DNA from: Akkermansia muciniphila
GTDB lineage: Bacteria > Verrucomicrobiota > Verrucomicrobiia > Verrucomicrobiales > V1-33
NCBI GenBank assembly: GCA_943333275.1
Contig: CALQSQ010000024.1
Location: forward strand, 1-58,910
Direction of reading: 5' to 3'
DNA: 58,910 nucleotides
Positions 47,312-55,868 of the stretch are shown one piece after another. The notes under the pieces were generated by a model. The model was not told the DNA's origin and searched no databases. It saw only the letters and a program-made list of their open reading frames with translations. The stretch's first letter is position 1. Every line of letters starts with the position of its first letter. Made by a program: the position numbers and the translations under genes.

Positions 47312-47682
47312 AATTTTCACTAAAATCAAAATAAAGACTTTCCAGCTCCCTGAGGATAGTTTTGAAGTGTGATCAAGGCGATAAGGGAAATTGATGGGAA
47401 CAGCAACTGCCTGCAGGCGCATCCTTCGCGAGCCCTCCCTTGGAAAGCAAGCATGATTCAAACCAGATTTTCCAAATGTATGAGTTGCCCCTGCGGAAAT
47501 CGCTGGAGCACTCAATCCACGTGGTTGGTCATTTCCGACAGGTAGGAGCCGGCACGGTGGCAATGGATTGGATTACGCGGCCAGGTGAGGGGTCCCGGCA
47601 GCCATAGACATGGCCCTGAATCATCGTCGGCGGAGCCCGGGATGACCATTGCGTAAACCTTGCGCCGCCTGGGTGGTGCGAA
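47312..47682. other. Gene-free stretch after the pseudogene
   Basis: About 370 bp between the relic and the O-antigen ligase gene (convergent). Short frames exist on both strands, but none has a recognisable domain, signal peptide or ribosome site. Probably eroded coding DNA. Confidence 0.5.
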
Positions 47683-49842
47683 CTACGGGTTCGCTTTGCT
47701 CCATTCAGCGGCACCTACCTTATCGCGTTTTAACCAGGTCTGCAGCAGCTCCTCGCGTTGTTGTAGAAAGCGTCCGTTGAGAAAGGATGGAAGGGAGGCC
47801 TTCAAGGCCGCAGGATGCGCCTTCAACGCCCACATCTGCATCCGGACGGAGTCATCGCCAATCTGGTCGGCTGCGAGTAGGCTGAGTTGCTCGTTTTTGC
47901 CAGCCTGCTCCATGATTTCTCTGAACACCAATTGTCGGTTGAAGGCCATGGGGGCCAGAGACTCAAGTTTTTCGGCTCGTTTCATGGCCTCCGTCCACAA
48001 TTCGGGGACCCGCAGGGGGAGGACGCCGGCCAGATTGGCGGCCTGCCGCACGGGAAGCCGCACCCAGGAGGGGTCCAGCAACCGGTTGATCAAGTAAGAC
48101 TTATCGGTGATGTCCTCCTTTTCTGTAAAAAGCAGGGCCATGCTTCCTTTTAAATAATACAATTCGGCATCCATCGGTGTCAGTGCCAGCGCCTCATCAA
48201 TGAGCACAAGCGCCTTTTCGACTTGGTCGGGTGACTCCGCGGAGTGCTCCGCCATTTTTCCTGATGCGATCTTACGCTGATCCTCCTGATCCTGCCGAAA
48301 TAATTTCAGGGCCTCTTCCCTCAGTTTCTCTGCCCGGACGATGGCGAGGGTGTGAGTTCCGGTGGTCTCAGACCGCAGCAGCTGAGCCCCGGCCAGCAGG
48401 ACGACCGTCCCCACCATCCTCCAGACCCAGCGACCCCAATGCGACGAGGTCATCGCACCTTTGTCGCGGTTTGCCAAGACCAGCAGAAAGACCGCAGACC
48501 AGACCAACCCCACCCGGTGCCCGGGAACATCGAAAAGCCCGTGAAACGGGACCACCGCAGCGGCAATCAGGCAGCCCAGCCGCAGTGATCTCAAACTGCT
48601 ATTTCCTACAGTGCGAAAGATGCCCAGCAACAACCAGCCCACCCCGGCAGCCAGCACCACCATGGCCGGCCAGCCCGACTCGGCCGCAACCATCAGCCAA
48701 TCACTTTCCGGATGCAGGGACTGGCTGTCGTTGCGGGATGACGAGAACCGACGGTATTGAGGGAATACCGGGGCAAACATGCCCCGGCCAAAACCCGTCC
48801 AGGGCGAATCAACGGTCATGGGTAGCGTGTCCCTGTAAATCAAAAGTCGGAAATCGAACTCTTCCCCATTCACTGTGGAAGTCCGCGGAGGAGGATTCAG
48901 CCCACTTTGTAGCTCTGGCGATGCCGCGTAGGGGACGGCGAATCGGGCCTTTAGACCGGTGTCTGAAATCCAGAAAAGCGCGCCGGCGATGGCTATAAAA
49001 CTCAGGATAACTGCCAGGGCTCTCCTCGAAATCAGGTTCCGTCCCATGCAAAGAAGCCATGCCATCAATCCTGCCACGGTGAGAACGAGCCCCGCACGGC
49101 TGATATTATATCCGGCGGAGGCCCATAGGCAAATAACCACCGCCATCGCCGCCGGTCCGGATAATCCGGCCCGCTGCGATTTCACTCCGTAAAAGAGAGT
49201 GGCGACGCCGGAGATTACCCCCATCGAAAGCAGCGTTGCGGTGTGGTTTCGGTTGGGGAAAAATCCAAAGCTTGCCTCCGGGTGCCATGCCAATCCGCCA
49301 TTGGCCGTTCCCATCAGGATTGCGGCAAGCGCATAAGCGGCCACGCCGAGCGCAAACAGCAGGGCCAGCCCGGCGGCGGCCTTTTCCGACACTCGCTGGC
49401 TCAGAATGTAGAGACAGACCAACAGGCCGATCGCATCGCCAGTCAATTCCTCGAGACTCAGCCTTGGATGGGCGGTGATCTGATTTCCCAAATCCAATCC
49501 CGCCTGCTGCAATCCGGTCCGCCATGGCAGCGCACCGCTCCACGCCACTGGCAGAAAGCACAGCGAGCACAGCCCCAGAAAGACGATGGACAAAACGAGC
49601 AAGGGGCGCGCAACGCCAATCCGCGGCGGCAGGGCAACCATCAGGCATCCGGCCACCAGATAAAGGATCCCGTGGGAGAACTGCAGGGGGGCTCCAGGTG
49701 AGAAAACGGCAAACAGGCAGAGTGCCCACAGTCCGACCATGGCCAGGTTCGCCTGCATCCCGCCCGCCGGCTCCATTTGGACGGCCCCATGGGGCTGAGT
49801 TCCATCGCTCGGGGTGAGGGGGCTTGCTGAAAATCGGGACAT
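47683..49842 (-). CDS. O-antigen ligase/polymerase family membrane protein
   Basis: A 719-residue protein with about ten to twelve membrane segments. The Wzy_C region is clear: SPWTGFGRGMFAPVFPQYRR, then HPESDWLMVAAESGWPAMV, the usual large periplasmic loop with a catalytic-site His/Glu/Ser environment. After the last membrane segment (about residue 470) comes a soluble helical tail of about 220 residues with TPR-like character (ALALTPMDAELYYLKGSMAL). It joins or polymerises a lipid-linked glycan at the periplasmic face. It is the last gene of the leftward polysaccharide cluster. Confidence 0.85.
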   Translation of the reverse strand: MSRFSASPLTPSDGTQPHGAVQMEPAGGMQANLAMVGLWALCLFAVFSPGAPLQFSHGILYLVAGCLMVALPPRIGVARPLLVLSIVFLGLCSLCFLPVAWSGALPWRTGLQQAGLDLGNQITAHPRLSLEELTGDAIGLLVCLYILSQRVSEKAAAGLALLFALGVAAYALAAILMGTANGGLAWHPEASFGFFPNRNHTATLLSMGVISGVATLFYGVKSQRAGLSGPAAMAVVICLWASAGYNISRAGLVLTVAGLMAWLLCMGRNLISRRALAVILSFIAIAGALFWISDTGLKARFAVPYAASPELQSGLNPPPRTSTVNGEEFDFRLLIYRDTLPMTVDSPWTGFGRGMFAPVFPQYRRFSSSRNDSQSLHPESDWLMVAAESGWPAMVVLAAGVGWLLLGIFRTVGNSSLRSLRLGCLIAAAVVPFHGLFDVPGHRVGLVWSAVFLLVLANRDKGAMTSSHWGRWVWRMVGTVVLLAGAQLLRSETTGTHTLAIVRAEKLREEALKLFRQDQEDQRKIASGKMAEHSAESPDQVEKALVLIDEALALTPMDAELYYLKGSMALLFTEKEDITDKSYLINRLLDPSWVRLPVRQAANLAGVLPLRVPELWTEAMKRAEKLESLAPMAFNRQLVFREIMEQAGKNEQLSLLAADQIGDDSVRMQMWALKAHPAALKASLPSFLNGRFLQQREELLQTWLKRDKVGAAEWSKANP

Positions 49843-49908
49843 CGCTTCGGACAGTTTAGGGGGAATTATTTTAAAAAATTTAAGTGGGTTTTTGAGCGGG
49901 CCGATCGC

Positions 49909-51249
49909 TCACGGCACCTCAGCCAGGATATCTGCGATCTTCCGCACGTTCACCTGCTTATCGAACCATTTTCCAGCAAACTCCCGGGCCGCCATTCCCA
50001 TGCGTTCTCTTACATCGGGAGCCATCGCCTCCTGCATCGCGGCTGCATGAGCTGCTACGTCTCCGGGGGCGCAAACCCACCCAGCCCCGCTCTCCAGGAT
50101 CCAGCGGCCAACATCGCCACTCCGGCTTCCTGTGAACAAGACCGGTCGTCCCGCAGCGAAGATTCCCTGCAGCTTGCTGGGCAGCATGGTTCCGTCCCAG
50201 GCAGGATCCAGCGACGCTAAATGCACATCGCCGGTGGCCAGATGAGTCGCCAGCAGTTCACGCTCCACATATCCACCGAGGGTGGAGGAGCCGCTCGCCC
50301 ACGCCCTCAAGGCAGCTTCGACCTCGGGAAGGCGTTTGCCTCCGCCATAAAATGCCAGGCGGATCGGTTGATCCTTTAAATCAGAGGATTGTGCCGCCGT
50401 AATGCAGTCGAGGATCCGGTGTCCCAGGCCGATATTGCCCGAATAGAGAAAGACCACCTCCTCAGTTTTCCAGCCCCTCGCCAGTCTCAGGGCAGCAACC
50501 TCCGCAGGCAGGGCTTGTCCCGTGGCGTTTCCCCAGAGAGGCACCCAGGATGCTTTTCGAGATGCGGGCAGGTAGGATTGCACTTTCTCCGCCATATCAG
50601 GCCCGAGGGTGACTGCCGCCACACACCGCCGTCCGCCAAATCCCCAGCGGGTCAGGCCCCGGAGCATTCTCAGCGCGAAACCGCCCTCCCTGATCATTCC
50701 GTGAGCCACCATGACATCCGGATAGAGATCCATGACCCAATGCGCATGGCGGCGGCCCCGGACTTTCGAAAAGGCCCGGGCCAGAACCGACAAATACGGA
50801 GGGGTCGTCAAGGCCACGATCACGTCCGCCCGGTGGTGGTGGCGCAAGATCCACCACCCCACCCCGGCATAATAGGAGGCATAAGCCAGCACCTTCCCCA
50901 TCGTCGATTTTTTCCGGCCCCACCCGAGGGCCCTCAGTCGGACGATCCTGACTTCCGGGGGTGCCGAGACTTGGATTTCATTCACCCGCAGGGACTCCGC
51001 TCCACCTTCAGTCAACGGAGGCACGGAACCCGCAGCTCCCGGTGAGACCTCTGGCGGGACGCTCGGTCCTCCCTGGGCCGGGCGCTTTCCTCCTTTCCCT
51101 GAGGGATCGCGACTGCCGACCGACGAGCGCGCACATACGACCGTCACCACATGCCCTTGCGCCACCAGTGCCTGCGCCACCGCCTCCAAGACCACCCCAG
51201 TCGGAAGCACGTCCGGTGGATAGAACTGATTCAGGAAAACAAAATGCAT
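49909..51249 (-). CDS. Glycosyltransferase family 4 with low-complexity insert
   Basis: A protein of about 446 residues starting MHFVFLNQFYPPDVLPTG. The donor domain has LYSGNIGLGHRILDCI and PSKLQGIFAAGRPVLFTG, typical of WbuB-like GT4 enzymes. Between about residues 47 and 92 there is a Gly/Pro/Ser-rich stretch (DPSGKGGKRPAQGG...EGGAESLRVNE) not expected in the N-terminal Rossmann fold. It looks like an in-frame insertion. ATG at 51249 is chosen; upstream codons to 51312 are not family-like. It acts in surface glycan assembly. Confidence 0.85.
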   Translation of the reverse strand: MHFVFLNQFYPPDVLPTGVVLEAVAQALVAQGHVVTVVCARSSVGSRDPSGKGGKRPAQGGPSVPPEVSPGAAGSVPPLTEGGAESLRVNEIQVSAPPEVRIVRLRALGWGRKKSTMGKVLAYASYYAGVGWWILRHHHRADVIVALTTPPYLSVLARAFSKVRGRRHAHWVMDLYPDVMVAHGMIREGGFALRMLRGLTRWGFGGRRCVAAVTLGPDMAEKVQSYLPASRKASWVPLWGNATGQALPAEVAALRLARGWKTEEVVFLYSGNIGLGHRILDCITAAQSSDLKDQPIRLAFYGGGKRLPEVEAALRAWASGSSTLGGYVERELLATHLATGDVHLASLDPAWDGTMLPSKLQGIFAAGRPVLFTGSRSGDVGRWILESGAGWVCAPGDVAAHAAAMQEAMAPDVRERMGMAAREFAGKWFDKQVNVRKIADILAEVP

Positions 51250-51334
51250 GGGGTGGAGGAAGCGCTGAAAGACTGAAAGGCGGAAATTCTTAGGATTTTT
51301 TGACTTGGTCAACTGACCAGTCTATTCGTGAGAC

Positions 51335-51565
51335 ATGGAAATTGCGATCTCTGAATTCAAGGCCAAATGCATCCAACTGATCAAATCCGCAGCGGAAAAC
51401 GATGAGGAATTGTTGATCACCCTGCGCGGTAAACCCATGGCCAGAGTCACTGGGATCCCAGTGGTGCGGCAGCGCGTGCTCGGTGGCCAGAGGGGTGCCG
51501 TGGCGGCGGATCTTCCAGATACCGTCCTGCTGACATCAGATCTCGAAAGCGATTGGGAATCATGA
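51335..51565 (+). CDS. Antitoxin, Phd/YefM family
   Basis: A 76-residue protein beginning MEIAISEFKAKCIQLIKSA and containing LLITLRGKPMARVTGIP, the Phd/YefM DNA-binding fold. It neutralises the PIN toxin encoded just downstream and probably represses its own operon. It overlaps the toxin by 4 bp (ATGA). A GTGAGAC stretch precedes the start. Confidence 0.87.
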   Translation: MEIAISEFKAKCIQLIKSAAENDEELLITLRGKPMARVTGIPVVRQRVLGGQRGAVAADLPDTVLLTSDLESDWES

Positions 51566-51963
51566 CCCTGCTGCTCGACACCCATGTCTTGGTTTGGGCG
51601 GAATCCCTTGACGAGCGCCTTGGCCCGAAGACTCGTGCCTTGCTATTGGACCCTTCCAACATGCTCTTGGTCTCACCCGTCACCGCCTTGGAGCTGTCCC
51701 GCCTGATTGCGCTTTCAAGGCTGCAGCTCCGCAAATCTCTTCAGGACTGGTTCACCTCGGCCAGGCAGCACCTGGCTTTCCAGGACGCACCCTTTACCCA
51801 CTCCGCCGCGATCGACAGCTACCAACTTCCCGCCCCGTTTCACAAGGATTCCGCCGACCGCATGCTCGTCGCGACCGCAAGGGAACTCGGCTGCCCGCTG
51901 GTCACGGCGGACGATCTCATCCTCGGCTATTCCCATGTGCAAACTTTCGATGCGAGGAAATAA
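51562..51963 (+). CDS. PIN-domain toxin (VapC-like)
   Basis: A 133-residue ribonuclease toxin. LLLDTHVLVWAE opens the PIN fold; further acidic residues are Glu in ALELSRL and Asp in KDSADRMLVATA and LVTADDLIL, giving the usual metal site. It is expected to cleave tRNA or rRNA when free. It is encoded in an operon with the Phd-like antitoxin, facing opposite to the surrounding polysaccharide genes. Confidence 0.88.
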   Translation: MTLLLDTHVLVWAESLDERLGPKTRALLLDPSNMLLVSPVTALELSRLIALSRLQLRKSLQDWFTSARQHLAFQDAPFTHSAAIDSYQLPAPFHKDSADRMLVATARELGCPLVTADDLILGYSHVQTFDARK

Positions 51964-52109
51964 GGGCAGAGGGCAGAGAGGTTTGCGCATTTCTCGATGA
52001 CAATATCCAACCGGGATGATGCAATAGAAGCGAGTAAGAGGGTCCAAGCGTCGTGAGAACGAGGGGTTGACGAGTGTGGGAGAATCACCCTCATGGTGAA
52101 CCCGGGCTC

Positions 52110-52277
52110 AAGGCTCAAGGCTCAAGGCTCAACATTCAACATTCAACATTCAACGATCAACATTCAACGATCAACATTCAACGATCAACATTCAACGATC
52201 AACATTCAACGATCAACATTCAACGATCAACATTCAGCAATCAACATTCAGCGATCAACATTCAGCGATCAACATTC
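52110..52277. repeat. 24-unit heptanucleotide array
   Basis: Strict 7-bp periodicity over 168 bp: AAGGCTC three times from 52110, then AACATTC and AACGATC in alternation from 52131 to 52277, with late variants AGCAATC and AGCGATC. The units follow the pattern A-R-NNN-TC. It lies just downstream of the broken acetyltransferase gene. Open frames through it (repeated STFN/QHS peptides) are by-products. It is not a CRISPR: there are no spacers. Confidence 0.9.
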
Positions 52278-52344
52278 AAAATCATCCATCATCTCCTCAC
52301 ACCCAGTTCTCCTGCATCTCCGCCTCAGGGCCAGTCAGCGACGG

Positions 52345-52839
52345 TCACAGACGCGCCGCTCCATTTCTCCACACCTGACCCGCTTTCACCATCGTCCCTG
52401 CAGGCACCTCCGCACCCGGCCCGATGAACGCACACGCCGCGATCCAGCAGCCGTCACCGATCGTGATGGGTTCCGTGACCAGGTCGAATGTTTCCTTCCG
52501 GAAATCATGGCTGCCCGTGCACAGGAACGCCCGCTGCGAGATGCAGACGTTGCTGCCAATCCTCACCTTGTCTAACGAAAGAATCAGCACCTCGTCGCCG
52601 ATCCACACATGATCGCCGATCTCCAGCCTCCAGGAAACGTAATGTTCACCCGGCTGCGGATCACCACATGATTGCCGACCTTCGCGCCAAACCAACGCAA
52701 AACCGCCACCTTGACAGGTGACGGGATCGGGAAAGAATGCGCGAAAAAAAAGTGATCTCGCCACCCACCAGAGGGCTTCCTTCCATTTCGGAGAGCCGCG
52801 GGAGAAGTTCGCGTTGTTGAACTTGGATAGGCCGATCAC
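52345..52839 (-). pseudogene. WcaF-type acetyltransferase with two compensating frameshifts
   Basis: The ends are a clear left-handed beta-helix acetyltransferase: KWKEALWWVARSLFFRAFFP at the start; WRLEIGDHVWIGDEV, GSNVCISQRAFLCTGSHDF and IGDGCWIAACAFIGPGAEVP at the end. The middle is out of frame. Between about 52716 and 52633 another frame gives the missing family sequence VKVAVLRWFGAKVGNHVVIR followed by SRVNITFP. One extra base near 52716 and one missing near 52633 restore it. As written the protein has about 28 wrong residues in the helix core. GTG at 52839 is the likely start; the frame is open to 52917. Confidence 0.72.
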
Positions 52840-52862
52840 TTTTTTTAATTTTGAAACGGATG

Positions 52863-52889
52863 GCCGCAAAAAAGCGCAGAGATCGCAAA
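52863..52889. repeat. Short 9-bp periodic repeat
   Basis: Three 9-bp units each centred on CGCA or GCGCA: GCCGCAAAA, AAGCGCAGA, GATCGCAAA. It lies just upstream of the acetyltransferase relic. Similar purine-rich 9-bp spacers are common between genes in PVC genomes. Confidence 0.5.
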
Positions 52890-52920
52890 AATGGGGGGAT
52901 GGGATGGAATCAGACAACCA

Positions 52921-53319
52921 TCACCCGAATACCGGATGAAATCCCGCCTGCGCGAAATGATGGTCACCGGTAAGCGCCTCGCTCAAACCCTGATCCGTCA
53001 TGACCACAAAGGAAATGCAATCGGTCAACGACCAGTGCTTGTCAGGACGTGCGTGATAGAGATCCAATCCCCGTTGGAAAAGCTCCGCGCTTGCTTCCAA
53101 CAACAAAACCGAAGGGTCGTCCTCCAGTTCCGTTACGAGCGCCCTGATCGCTTGTCGTGCGAAGGAACCCGCAAATGCATTGGCGACCTCTGACAGGATC
53201 CAGTGGGTGGTCACCATCCTACCCTGAAATCCCATGGCAAACTCCTTCACCACCGGGTGATACTCATCCCGGCGGTTTAGCAGCGCAATCCAGAAAAACG
53301 CATCCGCAAAGACGGTCAT
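52921..53319 (-). CDS. PIN-domain toxin (second module)
   Basis: A 132-residue PIN nuclease beginning MTVFADAFFWIALLNRRDEY. The acidic site residues are Asp 6, Glu in ILSEVANAF, Asp in SLTDCISFVV and Asp in LTGDHHFAQAGF. It starts within the end of its antitoxin gene (4-bp overlap). Sequence is unlike the first PIN toxin in this window, so the two modules were acquired separately rather than duplicated. Confidence 0.87.
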   Translation of the reverse strand: MTVFADAFFWIALLNRRDEYHPVVKEFAMGFQGRMVTTHWILSEVANAFAGSFARQAIRALVTELEDDPSVLLLEASAELFQRGLDLYHARPDKHWSLTDCISFVVMTDQGLSEALTGDHHFAQAGFHPVFG

Positions 53320-53543
53320 GGCTGCTTGGTCTGTCCGTGGACGTAGTGGTCAAGGTTGCGGGCCAAGTCAGAGGGAAGATCGTCGGCAATTCCCACAAAT
53401 CGCTTCAGCCTCTCGCCCAAATCCGAATCCTTAACATCCGCGGGGGATTTGACGGGCTCGATGATCACTCGTGTCCCATTCGGGAGGTGGATTCCCTTTG
53501 GCAGACGAATGTTATCGTTTTCGACAGTTGCTGTAATATTCAT
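53316..53543 (-). CDS. Antitoxin of the second PIN module
   Basis: A 75-residue protein beginning MNITATVENDNIRLPKGIHL and PNGTRVIIEPV, a short beta-rich, AbrB/VapB-like N-terminus, followed by an acidic, probably disordered toxin-binding tail (LGERLKRFVGIADDLPSDLA). The GGATGG stretch upstream may serve as a ribosome site. Translationally coupled to the PIN toxin. Confidence 0.78.
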   Translation of the reverse strand: MNITATVENDNIRLPKGIHLPNGTRVIIEPVKSPADVKDSDLGERLKRFVGIADDLPSDLARNLDHYVHGQTKQP

Positions 53544-53600
53544 GGGACCATCCTAGCGGCCTTCCATCCAAAAGCCAACAATGGATTGGATTCCTCTTCC

Positions 53601-53627
53601 CTTGGCGGCCTTAGCGCCCTGGCGGTT
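53601..53627. repeat. Short 9-bp periodic repeat
   Basis: Three 9-bp units: CTTGGCGGC, CTTAGCGCC, CTGGCGGTT. This family of GGCG spacer repeats is seen between genes in many PVC and cyanobacterial genomes. It lies in the 275-bp gap between the second antitoxin and the carbamoyltransferase; the rest of that gap has no supported gene. Confidence 0.5.
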
Positions 53628-53818
53628 CAAATCTTTTCCTCTTCCATTCATCCTTCAAAATTCTATTCCCCCTCCCCAGTTCCACACCCCGCGCACGATC
53701 AGGTCATGCACCGCGGCCAGGCGTTCCCTCCGCTGTGTATCCCGGTGCGAATCGCTTCTCTTCCTCATCTCACGCCGCTGGCGACAAGTGCGACGTTCGC
53801 AGAACGACGCTACATCGT

Positions 53819-55615
53819 CTAACGCCTTTCAGGCATTTCTCCGGGCTTCAGGTCCACTCGCTTCCTCCATTGTTCAGGAAAATCGGGCGCGTGACGGTCA
53901 AGAATATGGTTCCCCAACACGAGGACATCCATGTCCGTCCGCAGGAAGCAGGAAAGCGCCTCACGGGGAATTCTAACGACAGGCTCGTTTTCGTTAAGCG
54001 AGGTGTTGAGCACGATCGGCACGCCGGTCTTCTCGAAAAACTTCGAGATCAACGCATGATAGCGGGGATTGGTTAGTTTCGACACCGACTGCAAGCGACC
54101 GCTGCCATCCACGTGCGTTACCGCCGGGATTAGGGCGCGCTTCTCTTCGCGGATCGGAAACACCTTCTCCATGTAAGGTGTGTGTTCGTCGATCTCGAAC
54201 CACTCGCCCACATGCTCTTCCAGGATGCTCGGCGCAAAGGGCCTGAATTTCTCCCGGAACTTGATCCGCAGGTTGATGATATCCCGCATGTCGGTCCGCC
54301 TCGGATCGGCAATCAAGGAACGGCTGCCCAAGGCACGTGCGCCAAACTCCATTTTGCCCTGGAACCAACCGACCACCCTCCCCTCCAACATCTTCTCCAC
54401 CGTGCGTTCCAGCAGCGCATCGGTCTCCAGCGTCTCACACGGCAAGCCCGCTGCTTGGATGGCCGCCAGACATTCATCATCGCTCGATTCACAGCCCCAA
54501 TAGGCATGGTCCTGCACAAATCCCCGCTTTTCTCCCAGCACCCGATTCCAGACATAGAAGGCCGCCCCGAACGAGGTTCCGTTGTCCGCCGCACCCGCGG
54601 GGATATAGACATTCTCAAACGGCGTTAGCCTCGTGATCTTGCCATTGGCCACCGAGTTCATCGCCACCCCTCCGGTCATGCATAGATTCGGGCACTTCGC
54701 CTTGGCATGCAGGCGGTTCAGCAGATGCAAAATGATTTCCTCCGTCACCACTTGCAGCGACTTTGCGAGATTGTCGTGGCGGCTTGTCATCTCCTCGCCC
54801 TTCATGCGCAGCCGTCCGAGTTCTTTTTCCAGTCGCCCGCTGTGGAAGGGCTCCACCATCGGCGCGCCTTCGTTCCAACTCATCCGGATGCCCTGCTTGT
54901 GGTGCGTGAAATAATCCAGGTTCAGCTCGAACACATCGCCCTTGGGATAGATTAACTTGCGGAAAAAATCGGCAAACTCCGGCTCACCATACGGTGCCAG
55001 CCCCATCACCTTGTATTCATCTCCGTAATACGGAAATCCCAGATACATCGTAATCGCGCTGTAGAGGAAACCAATCGAGTGCGGGAAATATACCCGATCG
55101 AATTCCTTCCAATCCGTCCCCTTCCCCAGCGCCGTCAAGGTGCTCGTGAAGTCCCCCATGCCATCCACTGACAAAACCGCGGACTCCTCATAAGGCGAAA
55201 TCAAGAACCCCGCCGCCACGTGCGTCTGGTGGTGCTCGATCCGGTGAAACTTTGCTTTCAACTGGTCCGCCCGCCGCCCCACCGCTTGCGCGAACTGATC
55301 TTCCAAGCCCAAGGTCTTGCCCTGACGTTTAAGCCGGTCGACAATCGCCCGCAGCGACGGGCGGTTCTTCGCCACGAAGGCAATCCGCTTTCCGATGTTC
55401 GCCCGTGGGTCGAAGGAAACCGCCACGTGATCGACCTGCTCCGGCTTCACGCCGCCCGCTTCCAGACACCACCGGATCGACTCCGCCGGAAACCCGGCCC
55501 AGTGCTTGATTCGGTTGAAGCGTTCTTCTTCGACGGCAGCGACGAGCTGGCCGTCAATGACAAGGGATGCCGAAGCGTCCCCATGATAGGCGTTGATTCC
55601 AAGAATAGTGGTCAT
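53819..55615 (-). CDS. Carbamoyltransferase, NodU/CmcH/TobZ family
   Basis: A protein of about 598 residues. The N-terminal Kae1-like domain (MTTILGINAYHGDASASLV, VEEERFNRIKHWAGFP, FHRIEHHQTHVAAGF with metal-binding His residues, VLSVDGMGDF) makes and uses carbamoyl-adenylate. The C-terminal YrdC-like part includes GARALGSRSLIADPR. It adds a carbamoyl group from carbamoyl phosphate to a hydroxyl, here most likely on a surface sugar. ATG at 55615 gives the family N-terminus; upstream codons run through the heptamer repeat. Confidence 0.92.
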   Translation of the reverse strand: MTTILGINAYHGDASASLVIDGQLVAAVEEERFNRIKHWAGFPAESIRWCLEAGGVKPEQVDHVAVSFDPRANIGKRIAFVAKNRPSLRAIVDRLKRQGKTLGLEDQFAQAVGRRADQLKAKFHRIEHHQTHVAAGFLISPYEESAVLSVDGMGDFTSTLTALGKGTDWKEFDRVYFPHSIGFLYSAITMYLGFPYYGDEYKVMGLAPYGEPEFADFFRKLIYPKGDVFELNLDYFTHHKQGIRMSWNEGAPMVEPFHSGRLEKELGRLRMKGEEMTSRHDNLAKSLQVVTEEIILHLLNRLHAKAKCPNLCMTGGVAMNSVANGKITRLTPFENVYIPAGAADNGTSFGAAFYVWNRVLGEKRGFVQDHAYWGCESSDDECLAAIQAAGLPCETLETDALLERTVEKMLEGRVVGWFQGKMEFGARALGSRSLIADPRRTDMRDIINLRIKFREKFRPFAPSILEEHVGEWFEIDEHTPYMEKVFPIREEKRALIPAVTHVDGSGRLQSVSKLTNPRYHALISKFFEKTGVPIVLNTSLNENEPVVRIPREALSCFLRTDMDVLVLGNHILDRHAPDFPEQWRKRVDLKPGEMPERR

Positions 55616-55630
55616 GAGATGAGATAAAGT

Positions 55631-55651
55631 GTTGAATGTTAAATGTTGAAT
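55631..55651. repeat. Second, short copy of the heptamer repeat
   Basis: GTTGAAT, GTTAAAT, GTTGAAT in 7-bp phase, the reverse complement of the AACATTC units of the large array at 52110-52277. It lies directly upstream of the carbamoyltransferase start. Confidence 0.6.
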
Positions 55652-55799
55652 GAGCAGATTGCACCGCACACCTTAGTCACTCGAGCTTTTGACGATCGAT
55701 GGGAAGATTTGTTTGATCTCCACGATGTCGGCGATCAACAGATCCACTTCACTCCCGGAGAGCGCTGCATACCATGAACCGTTGAGAACGAGGCTGAAC

Positions 55800-55847
55800 C
55801 GCGACGCAGCGCGGTGCTGCCGCAGAGTAGAGTCGCGCTGCGCCGCG
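55800..55847. repeat. GC-rich hairpin (REP-like)
   Basis: CGCGACGCAGCGCG (55800-55813) pairs with CGCGCTGCGCCGCG (55834-55847), fourteen positions with one mismatch and a 20-base loop. No T tract follows on either strand, so it is not an ordinary terminator. It sits just downstream of the VanZ-like gene. Confidence 0.6.
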
Positions 55848-55868
55848 ACTTCCGAAGCAGACCTTTTT

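Noticed and set aside
52110..52277. Possible CRISPR array
   Set aside because: Units are contiguous 7-mers with no unique spacers, and there are no cas genes.
52093..52575. Open frames through the heptamer array (STFN/QHS peptide repeats)
   Set aside because: Created by the 7-bp periodicity, which yields open frames in several phases; no start context and no domain.
53690..53818. Possible gene remnant on the minus strand (reads MRKRSDSHRDTQRRERLAAV and HDLIVRGVWNW)
   Set aside because: About 40 residues without a recognisable family; too short and isolated to call.
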